Of a stretch of 64,000 bases of DNA, positions 43,987 to 53,297 are shown one piece after another. The translations under genes were made by a program, and so were the position numbers. Origin of the DNA: Bdellovibrio bacteriovorus HD100 (GTDB taxonomy: Bacteria; Bdellovibrionota; Bdellovibrionia; Bdellovibrionales; Bdellovibrionaceae). Position 1 is the stretch's first letter. Each line of letters opens with the position of its first letter. Where the stretch lies: assembly GCF_000196175.1 (NCBI RefSeq), contig NC_005363.1, positions 2,790,001 to 2,854,000 of the forward strand. Direction: 5' to 3'. Under the pieces are notes generated by a model. The model was not told the origin of the DNA, did not search any database, and saw only the letters and a list, made by a program, of their open reading frames with translations.

Positions 43987-45504
43987 ATGAAAAACTTTTA
44001 CCAAGACGGCCCCCAGCTTTCGAACACCTTCCGCTCCGATGAAGCTCTTCAGAAGATCCTGAAGTCCCTGTTACCTGCTGACGCCCAGAAAGTGGCACTT
44101 CCTCACCTTGAACACCTGGGTGAACGAGCTGTCACCGACATGCTGACTTGGGCCCAAGAAGCTGAATCCCAGCCGCCGGTTCACGTGCCTTTTGACCCAT
44201 GGGGTCGAAGAATCGATGACATCAAGACGTCGCACGGCTGGAAGGCCCTGGAAAAAGTCGCGGCGGAAGAAGGCATTGTAGCCACCGCTTATGACCGACG
44301 CTTTGGCGCCGCCTCTCGCGTATATCAAATGGCACTGCTGTATCTTTATTCTCCAAGCTCGGCGATCTTTTCTTGCCCGCTGGCGATGACCGATGGAGCC
44401 GCCCGTGCGCTGGAGCTTTACGCTGACGCCGATTTAAAAGCCCGTGTCCTGCCTCATCTGCTGTCCCGTGATCCCAAAACCTTTTGGACTGCGGGCCAAT
44501 GGATGACAGAAAGAACCGGCGGTTCTGATGTCAGTGGCACTTCCACCGATGCGCACCCCTTCACCGGCACCAGCGAGTTTGGCGCGACCCATTCCCTGCA
44601 TGGGACCAAGTGGTTTACTTCGGCGACAACGTCACAGATGGCGCTGACTCTGGCTCGTCCTGACGGGGCGGCCCCTGGGTCCCGCGGTTTAAGTTTGTTC
44701 TTCCTGGAGCTTCGCAATGACAAAGGCGAACTGAATCATATTCAGATTCACCGCCTAAAAGACAAGCTGGGCACCAAGGCCCTGCCAACGGCGGAACTGA
44801 GCCTGCAGGGAACACCGGCCCGCATGATCGGCGGCGTGGGCGAGGGTGTGAAACGCATAGCCAGCGTTTTAAATATCACCCGTATCTACAATTCCATCTG
44901 CGCTGTCGGTCACATACGACGCGCACTGGATCTGGCTCAGGATTACTCCGGAAAACGCCAGGCCTTTGGCAAACTGCTGAAAGACCACCCCCTGCACAAA
45001 TCAACCTTGGATTCGCTGGAAGCAGACTTCCGCAAATGCATCGCTTTTAGCTTCTTTGTGGCAAATCTTCTGGGACAAGAAGAAGTCGGCGAAGCCTCCG
45101 CCTCTGAAAAAATTCTGCTGCGGGTCCTGACACCGATTCTGAAACTTTATACCGCCAAAAAGTCCATTCATATTTCCAGTGAGGTCGTCGAGATGTTCGG
45201 CGGCGCAGGTTATGTGGAAGACACCGGCATTCCCCGCCTGCTGCGTGATGCTCAGGTTTTCTCTATCTGGGAAGGCACCACCAACGTGCTGTCTTTGGAC
45301 ATGCTGCGCGCCTTTGAAAAAGATCAGGCCGGCCAGATTCTGGAGCAGTTCCTGGTTCTGAATGAGGCGGGCTCTGAAGAGCTGGTTCGCCTGCAAAAGC
45401 TTCTGACCCTGAGTGGGGAACAAAAAGAGCAACATGCCCGGGAAATCGCGTTCCTGATCGGCAACGCCGTGGCCCGTATCGCTATGAAGAAGTATTCTTT
45501 ATAG
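43987..45504 (+). CDS. Acyl-CoA dehydrogenase, AidB-like
   Basis: 505 residues, longer than classic ACADs (380-400) and like AidB and its relatives. FAD/substrate motifs: WTAGQWMTERTGGSDVSGT near 165, HGTKWFTSATT near 207, and the C-terminal FGGAGYVEDTGIPRLLRDAQ and IWEGTTNVLSLDML, typical of AidB/ACAD C-terminal helices. It oxidises an acyl-CoA or, as in AidB, protects against alkylation; the choice is open. Single gene, then the unusual secreted cluster on the opposite strand. Confidence 0.9.
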   Translation: MKNFYQDGPQLSNTFRSDEALQKILKSLLPADAQKVALPHLEHLGERAVTDMLTWAQEAESQPPVHVPFDPWGRRIDDIKTSHGWKALEKVAAEEGIVATAYDRRFGAASRVYQMALLYLYSPSSAIFSCPLAMTDGAARALELYADADLKARVLPHLLSRDPKTFWTAGQWMTERTGGSDVSGTSTDAHPFTGTSEFGATHSLHGTKWFTSATTSQMALTLARPDGAAPGSRGLSLFFLELRNDKGELNHIQIHRLKDKLGTKALPTAELSLQGTPARMIGGVGEGVKRIASVLNITRIYNSICAVGHIRRALDLAQDYSGKRQAFGKLLKDHPLHKSTLDSLEADFRKCIAFSFFVANLLGQEEVGEASASEKILLRVLTPILKLYTAKKSIHISSEVVEMFGGAGYVEDTGIPRLLRDAQVFSIWEGTTNVLSLDMLRAFEKDQAGQILEQFLVLNEAGSEELVRLQKLLTLSGEQKEQHAREIAFLIGNAVARIAMKKYSL

Positions 45505-45531
45505 TTCGCAGCTGTCCTTGGTCCTTTGGGA

Positions 45532-46410
45532 TTAAGGGCAGCTTCCTTGTTTGCACACGCGGATCTTCCCAGTGAAATTGCCACTGGAGTGCTTTGGATC
45601 TCGCTTTAGCTTTGCACCACTTTTTTCGCGGAACTTGAATTCAAAAACACAAAATCTTGGAACCTGCGAGCTGTCCTGATTTAAAATCAGCTCTTCCTTT
45701 ACAAAGCGAACAGCATCACCACTATTTGCCCCGGCGCCATAAAACAGGGTTTCATAGCTGCTGTCATCTTCAACACGTCCTGAGGGAGGGGCGGTGTCGC
45801 TTTTCTTCCGGGGTTGAGTATGATTGCCACGGTCACGTTGGTCGCAGACATACGCGAAGCTGACTTCATCCAGGGCCCTGCCATAGTTTGATCCCGCCAG
45901 GGAAACATCCAGACGGTACTTTCCTTCGGACAAGTCCTGTACCTGCTCATCCTTGCTGGTTTTTTGCTTCAGCAATTCTTCCGGGCCCGCGTAACAGAAA
46001 GTCACGGCATACTCGGCCCCCAGGGACTCACTTCCCAACGCGATATCAATATTGCGAAGCTGGTTGCCAAAAGAGTCTGTGGACGGAACAAGGCTGTCCC
46101 ACTCGGGACCTCCTGCCACGCTTTGAACTTTGCCATTTTTGGTCTCTGCCACCAGCAGATCCCCATGATTTGATTTGCTACGACAGACACAGGCAGCATC
46201 CCCAGGCTTGATGTTTTCAGGATGGCAGACTTCCCCTGTGGAAAGGCTGAAGCACTCCTGCTCGCTGCCCGTTGAAACATGTCGAATACGGGCGTTACAG
46301 GCATAAAGCTGCTCGCCGGTTACACTGTCCACCACAGTCTGAATGTCCGTGGTGGTCCCTGATGCGGAAATAACGATGAAAACACTGAATAAAAACACCA
46401 GGAGCTTCAT
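45532..46410 (-). CDS. Exported Cys-rich protein, unknown (cluster gene 7)
   Basis: 292 residues, signal peptide 1-18. The mature part has the pattern YACNARIRHVS, then C...C.C (ECFSLSTGEVCHPE; ACVCRSK), then a segment NIDIALGSESLGAEYAVTFCYAG. The same sequence order (PCNAGL ... CVCTTS ... LGSELYNAKYFVDICYRG) occurs in the 369-aa protein of this cluster (48044-49153), so they are probably distant paralogues. No known family. Starts 3 bp after the stop of the 530-aa gene and is last in the run. AAAGGTAAGAC precedes its ATG. Confidence 0.75.
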   Translation of the reverse strand: MKLLVFLFSVFIVISASGTTTDIQTVVDSVTGEQLYACNARIRHVSTGSEQECFSLSTGEVCHPENIKPGDAACVCRSKSNHGDLLVAETKNGKVQSVAGGPEWDSLVPSTDSFGNQLRNIDIALGSESLGAEYAVTFCYAGPEELLKQKTSKDEQVQDLSEGKYRLDVSLAGSNYGRALDEVSFAYVCDQRDRGNHTQPRKKSDTAPPSGRVEDDSSYETLFYGAGANSGDAVRFVKEELILNQDSSQVPRFCVFEFKFREKSGAKLKRDPKHSSGNFTGKIRVCKQGSCP

Positions 46411-46413
46411 GTC

Positions 46414-48006
46414 TTACCTTTCACAGCGCAGACTTGGGAAGTCCCCTGACTGCATAGGATAACTTTTAAAGACCGGCGAATTCTTCTGCATCCGGACATC
46501 TGTCAGCTCAACATTTCCACCCGCAGGCTCCATGGTGGCCGTGAATTCCAGGACCAAACGCTGATGAAACTTACTTTTCCCCAGGCGCATGCAATTTGCG
46601 CCATCCGCGCAGGCACGGTCGTAATAAGGCGGCCAGACGGTCGAGGCGATAAGCCCTTCCAGACCCTCCATGGTTTGGGACAGACTGACAGTCTGATTGT
46701 TGCTGTGAAGACCGCCCATTCCTGCAAACGTCGGAATGATGCCCAAATCTCCCAATGTGGAGATGGCAGGAATGACATCCACACCGACGGTGGCGCCTTC
46801 AGTGTCAAACAGACGCACCAGCATCTGCTTTAGACCGTTCAAATAAATCGCATAGTCGTCCGTCGGATCCTGAAATGTCGCCACCAGACGATACTTGGCA
46901 CCAGCTTGGAAAAGGCGATCCGGAATACGATAACTGACACCCTTCATCACGCCTTGCCAATTCGGAGGCACCAGCCCCCCGTCCCACCATTCTTCAATCA
47001 GCTCTGGGCGGGCTGATTCACGCAGGCGGAACAACTCAACCTGGCCCACGAAAGGTTGCATAAAGTTGGAGGAACTGGAACAGGTGACACCCGCACATGA
47101 ACGGTCCGCTATATTTGACACCAGGAAGGAAAGATCAATCTGAGTCCTGTCTTCGCGGGAGCGAATAAACACGGGTCCCCAGTCACCATCCACCGTATAA
47201 CTGGTCGTGAAACGAGGCACCCCAGCGCCAAAGTCTTCGGACAAGGGCAAAAGCCCGGGTTTAGGAGTGATACTAATATGAACAGGACGGCTGCCGACGT
47301 GGCGAACATCCGTTGTGGTCCCGGAATCATCTCCGGTCACAAGAGTGTCGAGGTTGGCATAGATGTCCTGAGCCTCAATGCCCATGGCATCAAGATAGGA
47401 TGGATCCAGACATTCTTTTTTTAGAAGTGGCTGGACCGCATAGTCATTTTGCGCACGAATTTTAACAAAGCACATGCTTCCACGCATCAGTACAGCACTG
47501 CTATCGATACGGGTGACTTCGCAGAAAGGTTGCTTTTCATTTACAACCAAAGCACCACCACGGGTGTCGGCGACACGCAGGTCTATACAGCTGCGCAGGA
47601 ATTTATACTGTCGCTCAAAGTTATCTTTGGTCACTTGCGGCTTGAATGAAGAAATAGATCTGGAATTTTGCAACTGACAAGAGCCTGGATCATAGGAATT
47701 GAAGATATAACTGTCTTTGACTTCGGAAGATGCGCCCCATTGGACAGCCCCCAGGGACAACATCAGAAAACGACCCGCTTCTTCCTGGCACTTCACCACG
47801 CGAGAACCCGTGATCGTTTCTTGTCCTTTATAATCCCCCCAAGAGTTCGTCTCGGGGGAAATATTGATTTGAATTTTGTCTTCATTTTCAACGATGCAGG
47901 CAGCACGGCCCCAGGGCCCGGCCAGCATTATTGTAAGACCCAAAAGGAGAGACAGGTGTCCCCTGCTTCCATGGCGTTTTGACGCTTTAACTTCCACATT
48001 CAACAT
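46414..48006 (-). CDS. Exported protein, unknown, 530 aa (cluster gene 6)
   Basis: The N-terminus has a long positively charged stretch (KASKRHGSRGHLSL) and then a hydrophobic signal segment (LLLGLTIMLAGPWGRAA), so export is likely with cleavage near 36. The mature protein has many Cys (VKCQEEAG, SCIDLR, PFCEVTR, MCFVKIR, KECLDPS, RACADGANCMRLG) and beta-rich repeats. No family recognised. The ribosome site AAGGGAGATAGGT lies before ATG 48006. 37 bp after the 369-aa gene, 3 bp before the 292-aa gene. Confidence 0.72.
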   Translation of the reverse strand: MLNVEVKASKRHGSRGHLSLLLGLTIMLAGPWGRAACIVENEDKIQINISPETNSWGDYKGQETITGSRVVKCQEEAGRFLMLSLGAVQWGASSEVKDSYIFNSYDPGSCQLQNSRSISSFKPQVTKDNFERQYKFLRSCIDLRVADTRGGALVVNEKQPFCEVTRIDSSAVLMRGSMCFVKIRAQNDYAVQPLLKKECLDPSYLDAMGIEAQDIYANLDTLVTGDDSGTTTDVRHVGSRPVHISITPKPGLLPLSEDFGAGVPRFTTSYTVDGDWGPVFIRSREDRTQIDLSFLVSNIADRSCAGVTCSSSSNFMQPFVGQVELFRLRESARPELIEEWWDGGLVPPNWQGVMKGVSYRIPDRLFQAGAKYRLVATFQDPTDDYAIYLNGLKQMLVRLFDTEGATVGVDVIPAISTLGDLGIIPTFAGMGGLHSNNQTVSLSQTMEGLEGLIASTVWPPYYDRACADGANCMRLGKSKFHQRLVLEFTATMEPAGGNVELTDVRMQKNSPVFKSYPMQSGDFPSLRCER

Positions 48007-48043
48007 ACCTATCTCCCTTTTTAAATTCAGAACCTATGACTAA

Positions 48044-49153
48044 TTAGTGACAGTCTTTGCAACCGTTTTCCAAATGAGCCATTTCAACTTTTGTGTGAGT
48101 GCAGATATCTGCACCATGCTTTTGCCATTTTCTGTGTTTGCCGTATTTGCTCAAACCGTCTTTTTCCTCAAACACATAACGGATTTTGCAGTACTTCGCC
48201 GCGCCACCTTTGTAGTCCAGCTCTTTGTATTGCTTGTCGATGATCTTCTTGAATGTAGAAGAATTTGCCGTCCAGGAATCAGACTCATACTCGTAGTCTG
48301 TGTACGTTGGGTTGAAGTTGGTCAGGAAATAGTCGTTAAACTGTGGCACGTAGTGCAGTTTATCGTCTTCATCTTTACAGTAACCTTCTTCACAAGATCT
48401 GTCTTGGGTATTACAGATGATGTAAGCCTTCATTTTCAGATCAGCAAGATCGCTGTAGCCATCGCCTTGAACTTTCAGACCGTAGTCTGTCACAGAAGCT
48501 TCAGCAAGAAGGTTCCATTTGGTTTCGAAGTGGCTGTAGTCGATCTGAGATCCACGATAGCAGATATCAACGAAGTACTTGGCATTGTAAAGCTCACTGC
48601 CCAGGTTGAAGGAAAGCTTTTCCAAAACCTTGTGGTAAGCTGTTTTTTCGTCAAACAACTTGTTGAAAGTCGTGCCAGAGCCGGAAACCACATCTGTGTG
48701 TGGATCCACGGAATCACCCCAAGGTCTCCAGTTCGCATGGAAATAGTTTCCATTTTTGCGGCCTTTGGACGTCGTGCACACGCAGTTGTTTTTATCATCT
48801 TCCTTGCCGCCACCTGGACCACCATGGCCAGGTCCACCGTGACCACCGGACCAAGTCATGAATTCAGGAAGTACAGATTTTGGTTTTGGACCGTGATGAT
48901 CATCCTTTTCCTCTTCACCACCTTTACAATCCAAACCCACGCAATCTCCAGAGCACTTCTCATGAGTGATTGCAGTGTAACACGCGACTTTGTCGCCTTC
49001 ATGTGGATCATGAGTGGTCAAACCAGCATTACACGGATAGATACTAGGACCTGAGCTGTTGACTCGGAAGCTGTAAGTAACCTGGATGGCGTTTGCCTGC
49101 ATTGCCATCAGGGTGACGGCTGTCGTAGCCATCGCTGTGAACAAACGTTTCAT
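48044..49153 (-). CDS. Exported Cys/His-rich protein, unknown, 369 aa (cluster gene 5)
   Basis: Signal peptide 1-22 (ending ANA). N-terminal Cys pattern PCNAGL...CYTAITHEKCSGDCVGLDC, then an acidic-histidine-glycine insert (EEEKDDHHGPKP, then GGHGGPGHGGPGGGK) that looks like a metal-binding or flexible loop, then CVCTTS and YFVDICYRG. The C-terminus ends NGCKDCH. It resembles the 292-aa protein at 45532 outside the insert. AAGGAGACAAC lies before ATG 49153. Likely extracytoplasmic with disulfides; no family recognised. Confidence 0.75.
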   Translation of the reverse strand: MKRLFTAMATTAVTLMAMQANAIQVTYSFRVNSSGPSIYPCNAGLTTHDPHEGDKVACYTAITHEKCSGDCVGLDCKGGEEEKDDHHGPKPKSVLPEFMTWSGGHGGPGHGGPGGGKEDDKNNCVCTTSKGRKNGNYFHANWRPWGDSVDPHTDVVSGSGTTFNKLFDEKTAYHKVLEKLSFNLGSELYNAKYFVDICYRGSQIDYSHFETKWNLLAEASVTDYGLKVQGDGYSDLADLKMKAYIICNTQDRSCEEGYCKDEDDKLHYVPQFNDYFLTNFNPTYTDYEYESDSWTANSSTFKKIIDKQYKELDYKGGAAKYCKIRYVFEEKDGLSKYGKHRKWQKHGADICTHTKVEMAHLENGCKDCH

Positions 49154-49199
49154 GTTGTCTCCTTCCCATTTAAGGGTGTTGTTGTAATAAACTGAAAAA

Positions 49200-49802
49200 T
49201 CAGTTCAGTTTAAAAATAATAGGTGCACTCAAAGGACGATTTCCGATGCCAGGCTGACGAGGCTGAACCTCGAAAGCGGAGGTCTGTCCGGCATTGTTGC
49301 GGCAAAGCACATAGCTAAGCGCCATCGGCTGATGAACTTCATCCAGTTTCACGGCCAGCAAGGCTGACTCGGCCGCGTCCCCACAGAAGGCGCCAAGCTC
49401 TTTGGCAAAAGCTTCACCACCAACGGGCGTGTAATAGTTAAAAACACTCTTAATATCCAAAAGAACATACCTCTCAGTTCCCAGATACTTCACAAGAACC
49501 TGCCGGTCGTTCAGCTCTTGAGAGATCGCATAGGTCTTGGAAATCTCTGTGAACAACTGCCGCAGCAGCGGAGAGGTCGTACCCGCGCAGTTGCGACAGT
49601 AAGGCTCTGGACGCTGACAGGCCGTCGGGTTCTGGCACAAGCTTTGGCAGTGTGACGACGTAGCGGTTTCACAGCTGATTTTCGTCATCTTCACATACTG
49701 ACCGCCGGGCTGTTTTACGTAGCCACTTTCCACCAGGAAGGCCGATGCCGGCACAGTCAGAAGCACTATCGAAGTCAATAGAAGAACCGTCCACTTTTTC
49801 AC
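49200..49802 (-). CDS. Exported Cys-rich protein, unknown, 200 aa (cluster gene 4)
   Basis: Starts with GTG 49802, which shares its G with the TAG stop of the 908-aa gene (TAGTG), so translation is coupled. Signal peptide 1-21 (ending ASA). A dense cysteine cluster SCETATSSHCQSLCQNPTACQRPEPYCRNC (in pieces of four to five Cys) follows, then a helical domain and a final beta stretch with YVLCRN. The first 60 mature residues look like a small disulfide knot. No family recognised. Confidence 0.75.
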   Translation of the reverse strand: MKKWTVLLLTSIVLLTVPASAFLVESGYVKQPGGQYVKMTKISCETATSSHCQSLCQNPTACQRPEPYCRNCAGTTSPLLRQLFTEISKTYAISQELNDRQVLVKYLGTERYVLLDIKSVFNYYTPVGGEAFAKELGAFCGDAAESALLAVKLDEVHQPMALSYVLCRNNAGQTSAFEVQPRQPGIGNRPLSAPIIFKLN

Positions 49803-52528
49803 TAGAAGCCCCAGAAGTTATGGCCGATGGTTTGACGGCAATCTTTGCTCATGCCGTACATGCCCCCGAACTTTTCATATGTTTTGAACTTTTTCCCATC
49901 TTCAGAACAGCTGTACTTCACACGCACTTTGCCATTGCAATAGTCCGACTGAATGATCACTGCCGATGAAGGTGTCGTGTTACCGTTGGCATCGGTCAGC
50001 TCTTCCATTTCCAGATGTTTCACTTTCTTCCCAGTGTATCTCTCGAAATAGTCAGCGGCCTTCGCAGCACAGATGTTCTGATAGCAGCCAACACCCGCCG
50101 CCAGTTGATCCACGCAATGATCTGGAATGCCACCATAGCGCTTGTAGGTCTCGACCACCCTGTTTACATCCACTTCCTGCAGTCGAGGGATATTGACTTT
50201 GTCTTTCTTGGCCGTGATATAGCGATGGATACTGCGGAAAAGATAAACGCCCAATTTGATCGGATTCAGAGGCATGCCACCACTGGATACGGAGGCACCG
50301 CCTGCCACGCCCACGAAGTTGATAGAACAGCCTCCGCAATAGGACTTGCTTACTGGAGGAGTGCTGACCATATCCCCTGGAGAACGACCCACGACATCGC
50401 CACCATCGCGAATTTTGCAATAGTTCACGGAAATTCCGTTAAAGGCATAGAAGCTAAAGTCCTTGGCACTGTTGGGAGCAATGGACACCGCACAGGGGGC
50501 TCCCATCAAAGGACCGAAGTCCGCCAGCAGAGCGACCTCCATTTTTTCCTTTTGAATCTTCGGATCAAACTTCACCGCACCGTTTTTAATAAGCGCATTC
50601 AAACTGGTCACTTTGGGTGGTCGGAAGTCCACATCAATGTACAAAGGCAGCGCGTTCCAACCGAACAGCGCGGTGCTGGCCAGATCAGCCATCAGGCGCT
50701 TGTTAGCCCGACGTGTCTGAAACCAAGGATCATAAACCTTACAAGCCTTCAAATCAGCATAGGGATTGAACACATCCGGAGTCGACACTGTGGAATTGAC
50801 AGGCAAAAACGCATCCGCGTATTTTGCAACTGCGTACAGGTCGACCATAGATTTTATAAGCTTGCGCGAACAATCGATGGCCGAAGCGCAAATTGAATTG
50901 CCCGGCTCACTGACACGGGTTGCATCCCACACCAGCAAGGGCGCACCAAACTTCATCGGCTGCACATCCGCAGCGGCAATCGTCGCAGGAGGCGGAAGCT
51001 GAAGTAATTCCCGAGCCCACGCGTGGAAGCCATTTTTATTAACAGTGTAACCGGTGGCATTCCAGACTTTTTCACGCTCAAGGCTGTCACAGAAAGAAAC
51101 GATGTTTTCAGCGACTTTATCAAAGTAACGAGTTGCATCGGCCAACTGGACCTGCGAGCCCTGGAATGAGCGCTGCATGACCTCCAGCTGCTGAACCTTG
51201 TCGATCCCGGTTTTCATAAAGTCCAGTCGCTGATCACCTGCCAAGCGAGCCTCGGTGCAAAGATAGTAAAGCTCATCACGATGCTGGTTGGAATAGGTCT
51301 TGGCAAAGGCCAGTGGACGCACAAACTCTGTCAGCTCCGCCGGAGTCATGGCCCCGCCAATGATATTTAGGAACTGGATGGCACTCTGAACACGGTTCTT
51401 CATCGAACCCCGCGCAGTCACATAGTTCTTGCGGAAGTTTTCAACCCAGTCAGACGCATCATCATAACTGCGGGTTCCCAGGAAATCGTCATTTACATCC
51501 CGGGGTCCACGATTCAACACGTCGTCTTCGGGACCTTTCGGAACTTCTTTACGATGTTCAGTTTCATCGCCATCGGGCCGAGCCAGTTCACGGATGCTGT
51601 TCATCGAAAGAGTGGCAGCATCACACTCGGGCTTTTCAATACTTTTACACCCGTTGGGGATCATCATGATGGATTCTTCAAGAGCAATGGAACGGAACAT
51701 CTGGCCGTACTCAGGCGCCACTTGAAGTGGGATATTGGAATATCTCCAGGCAAAGGAAAGATAGATTTTCACACTGTTCCAGAAATCGAACCCTACGCGG
51801 CCGAATTCAACGGACCGAGGAATTTTCAAATCAAGCTGAATGATGGAATTACGCGAATCCAGCGTCGCATCAGCACTTTCACAGTCCGTGATGTACTTGT
51901 CCCTGGCAATAGCGGCCTGAGCCACAGACAACAAGACTGACTTGTCGACCTCAACAGAGTTCAACTGTTCCTGAAGTGCTGAAAATCTTTTGACATAAAA
52001 GCAGGCCACACGATCGACCTTTTTCATGGACATGAAGTGACTGCCATTGAACTTATCAAGACTTTCCCAGCGCAGACCGGCCCCTTCCGAGTTGTCCCAG
52101 ATTCTGGAAAGATAACCGTTCAGCTCGGGGCAATAGGTTTTGTTCTGGCATTTTTCGGCAATGGCGTTATATCCGGTCAAGGTGGACGTCTTAAGGTTGG
52201 TCGGAAGCAGCGGAAGCTGCCCGGCCATTAGCTTATTCATGATCACTTTGGTCAGGCGGGTCACGGCAATACGAAACTGCTGCATGCCCTCTGCACTCAT
52301 TGCTTCCGCATTCGAGCCAATATTTTTACCCAGGGAATACACAAGCTTCCCGGCATTGTATCCGTCCACCACAATAAAGGCGGACTCTGTGGGAACTTCA
52401 GAGTCTACGGCACATTGCGCACGATTGGTAATTCTCAACTTGTTCAGCTGAACCGGAGTTGACGTCGCCTGCGCATCTGCGCCCGATGCCATCATCCAGA
52501 TCACCGCCATCAATATCACTTTGCCCAT
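49802..52528 (-). CDS. Large exported protein, unknown, 908 aa (cluster gene 3)
   Basis: ATG 52528 is favoured: GAAGGAAGCAGGG lies directly upstream, and a signal peptide (1-20, ending DAQA) follows. The protein has about 20 Cys spread along its length (AQCAVD, EKCQNKTYCPE, YCGGCSINF, DHCVDQ, VGCYQNICAAK, KVRVKYSCSEDGK). There is a helical middle region (about 330-480) with many charged residues and a Gly-rich patch near 760 (GVAGGASVSSGGMPLNP). I recognise no family; the size suggests a structural or secretion-scaffold component. 27-bp gap from the 175-aa gene. Confidence 0.75.
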   Translation of the reverse strand: MGKVILMAVIWMMASGADAQATSTPVQLNKLRITNRAQCAVDSEVPTESAFIVVDGYNAGKLVYSLGKNIGSNAEAMSAEGMQQFRIAVTRLTKVIMNKLMAGQLPLLPTNLKTSTLTGYNAIAEKCQNKTYCPELNGYLSRIWDNSEGAGLRWESLDKFNGSHFMSMKKVDRVACFYVKRFSALQEQLNSVEVDKSVLLSVAQAAIARDKYITDCESADATLDSRNSIIQLDLKIPRSVEFGRVGFDFWNSVKIYLSFAWRYSNIPLQVAPEYGQMFRSIALEESIMMIPNGCKSIEKPECDAATLSMNSIRELARPDGDETEHRKEVPKGPEDDVLNRGPRDVNDDFLGTRSYDDASDWVENFRKNYVTARGSMKNRVQSAIQFLNIIGGAMTPAELTEFVRPLAFAKTYSNQHRDELYYLCTEARLAGDQRLDFMKTGIDKVQQLEVMQRSFQGSQVQLADATRYFDKVAENIVSFCDSLEREKVWNATGYTVNKNGFHAWARELLQLPPPATIAAADVQPMKFGAPLLVWDATRVSEPGNSICASAIDCSRKLIKSMVDLYAVAKYADAFLPVNSTVSTPDVFNPYADLKACKVYDPWFQTRRANKRLMADLASTALFGWNALPLYIDVDFRPPKVTSLNALIKNGAVKFDPKIQKEKMEVALLADFGPLMGAPCAVSIAPNSAKDFSFYAFNGISVNYCKIRDGGDVVGRSPGDMVSTPPVSKSYCGGCSINFVGVAGGASVSSGGMPLNPIKLGVYLFRSIHRYITAKKDKVNIPRLQEVDVNRVVETYKRYGGIPDHCVDQLAAGVGCYQNICAAKAADYFERYTGKKVKHLEMEELTDANGNTTPSSAVIIQSDYCNGKVRVKYSCSEDGKKFKTYEKFGGMYGMSKDCRQTIGHNFWGF

Positions 52529-52555
52529 AGACCCTGCTTCCTTCATCTAAAATCT

Positions 52556-53083
52556 CTAGTTAAGACCACTGCTGCACGTGCTGACTTTGTTCAGCATCGT
52601 TGTATAGAACAACACGACCGTCTGATCAGCCGGAGAGAAGTTTCTTTTCACGGAGCCGTCAGAGTTCACCATGTTGTACAGATAAGTATTCACGAAACGA
52701 TAGACTGCCGGAGTCACCAGAAGATTGGAGCGGCATTTGTAGTTCTTGTAAGTCACGGTGATGCTGGCATAACCGTTGTTGTCATTGCCGTTGTCATAGT
52801 CACCGATATAGATCGTGTCACCATCACCACCGTTGGCACGGCCATAACCAACCTGGAACTGCACAGTCCATCCCGAACCACTGCTGTCCTGACCTACGAT
52901 TTTACAAAGATTGCCAGAGCAGGCGATTGCCATTTCATTCTCAATCTTTTTCTGCAACTCAGCTTCAGAGTACTGAGGCAGCGGTCGTGGATCAAACTCA
53001 CCCGTGCCATCATCAAATTCATTCGCAGTCGCCTGGAAGGCTGTTGCCACCAATACCGCTGCAAGAAGCGCCTTGAGTTTCAT
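52556..53083 (-). CDS. Exported protein, unknown, 175 aa (cluster gene 2)
   Basis: Signal peptide 1-20 (ending ATA). Acidic start of the mature chain (NEFDDGTGEFDPRPLPQYSE), a probable disulfide in CSGNLCKIV, and a Gly/Asp/Asn-rich strand (GRANGGDGDTIYIGDYDNGNDN) reminiscent of a calcium-type or surface repeat. Two more Cys (CRSNLL, STCSSGLN). No family. First gene of the downstream run, transcribed after the terminator of the collagen-like gene, so a promoter should lie in 53084-53242. Confidence 0.72.
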   Translation of the reverse strand: MKLKALLAAVLVATAFQATANEFDDGTGEFDPRPLPQYSEAELQKKIENEMAIACSGNLCKIVGQDSSGSGWTVQFQVGYGRANGGDGDTIYIGDYDNGNDNNGYASITVTYKNYKCRSNLLVTPAVYRFVNTYLYNMVNSDGSVKRNFSPADQTVVLFYTTMLNKVSTCSSGLN

Positions 53084-53242
53084 ACTTCACCTCGCCTTTC
53101 ATTTTCCTTTTCCGTTTCCATGATTGGAAATTTTTTAGTGCGAGATCATTTCTACCAACGTGCCAAAAGCGTATTCAAACTACAGATCAGCAATTAAACA
53201 GAATGTAATTATCGTTCGCAGATGTTCGGCGAAAAAAAAGAA

Positions 53243-53270
53243 AAGGCCGCTGGTGTTCACCAACGGCCTT
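53243..53270 (-). terminator. Terminator of the (GNN)n gene
   Basis: AAGGCCG-C-TGGTG pairs with CACCA-A-CGGCCTT around a 2-base loop; TTTTCTTTT follows on the minus strand. It lies between the stop at 53298 and the next gene's start at 53083. Confidence 0.85.
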
Positions 53271-53297
53271 TAGCGAGAACACTTCTCTAACCAGGGG

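Noticed and set aside
48047-49054. 335-codon plus-strand frame opposite cluster gene 5
   Set aside because: Phe/Val-rich antisense sequence; the opposite frame has ribosome site, signal peptide and a paralogue.
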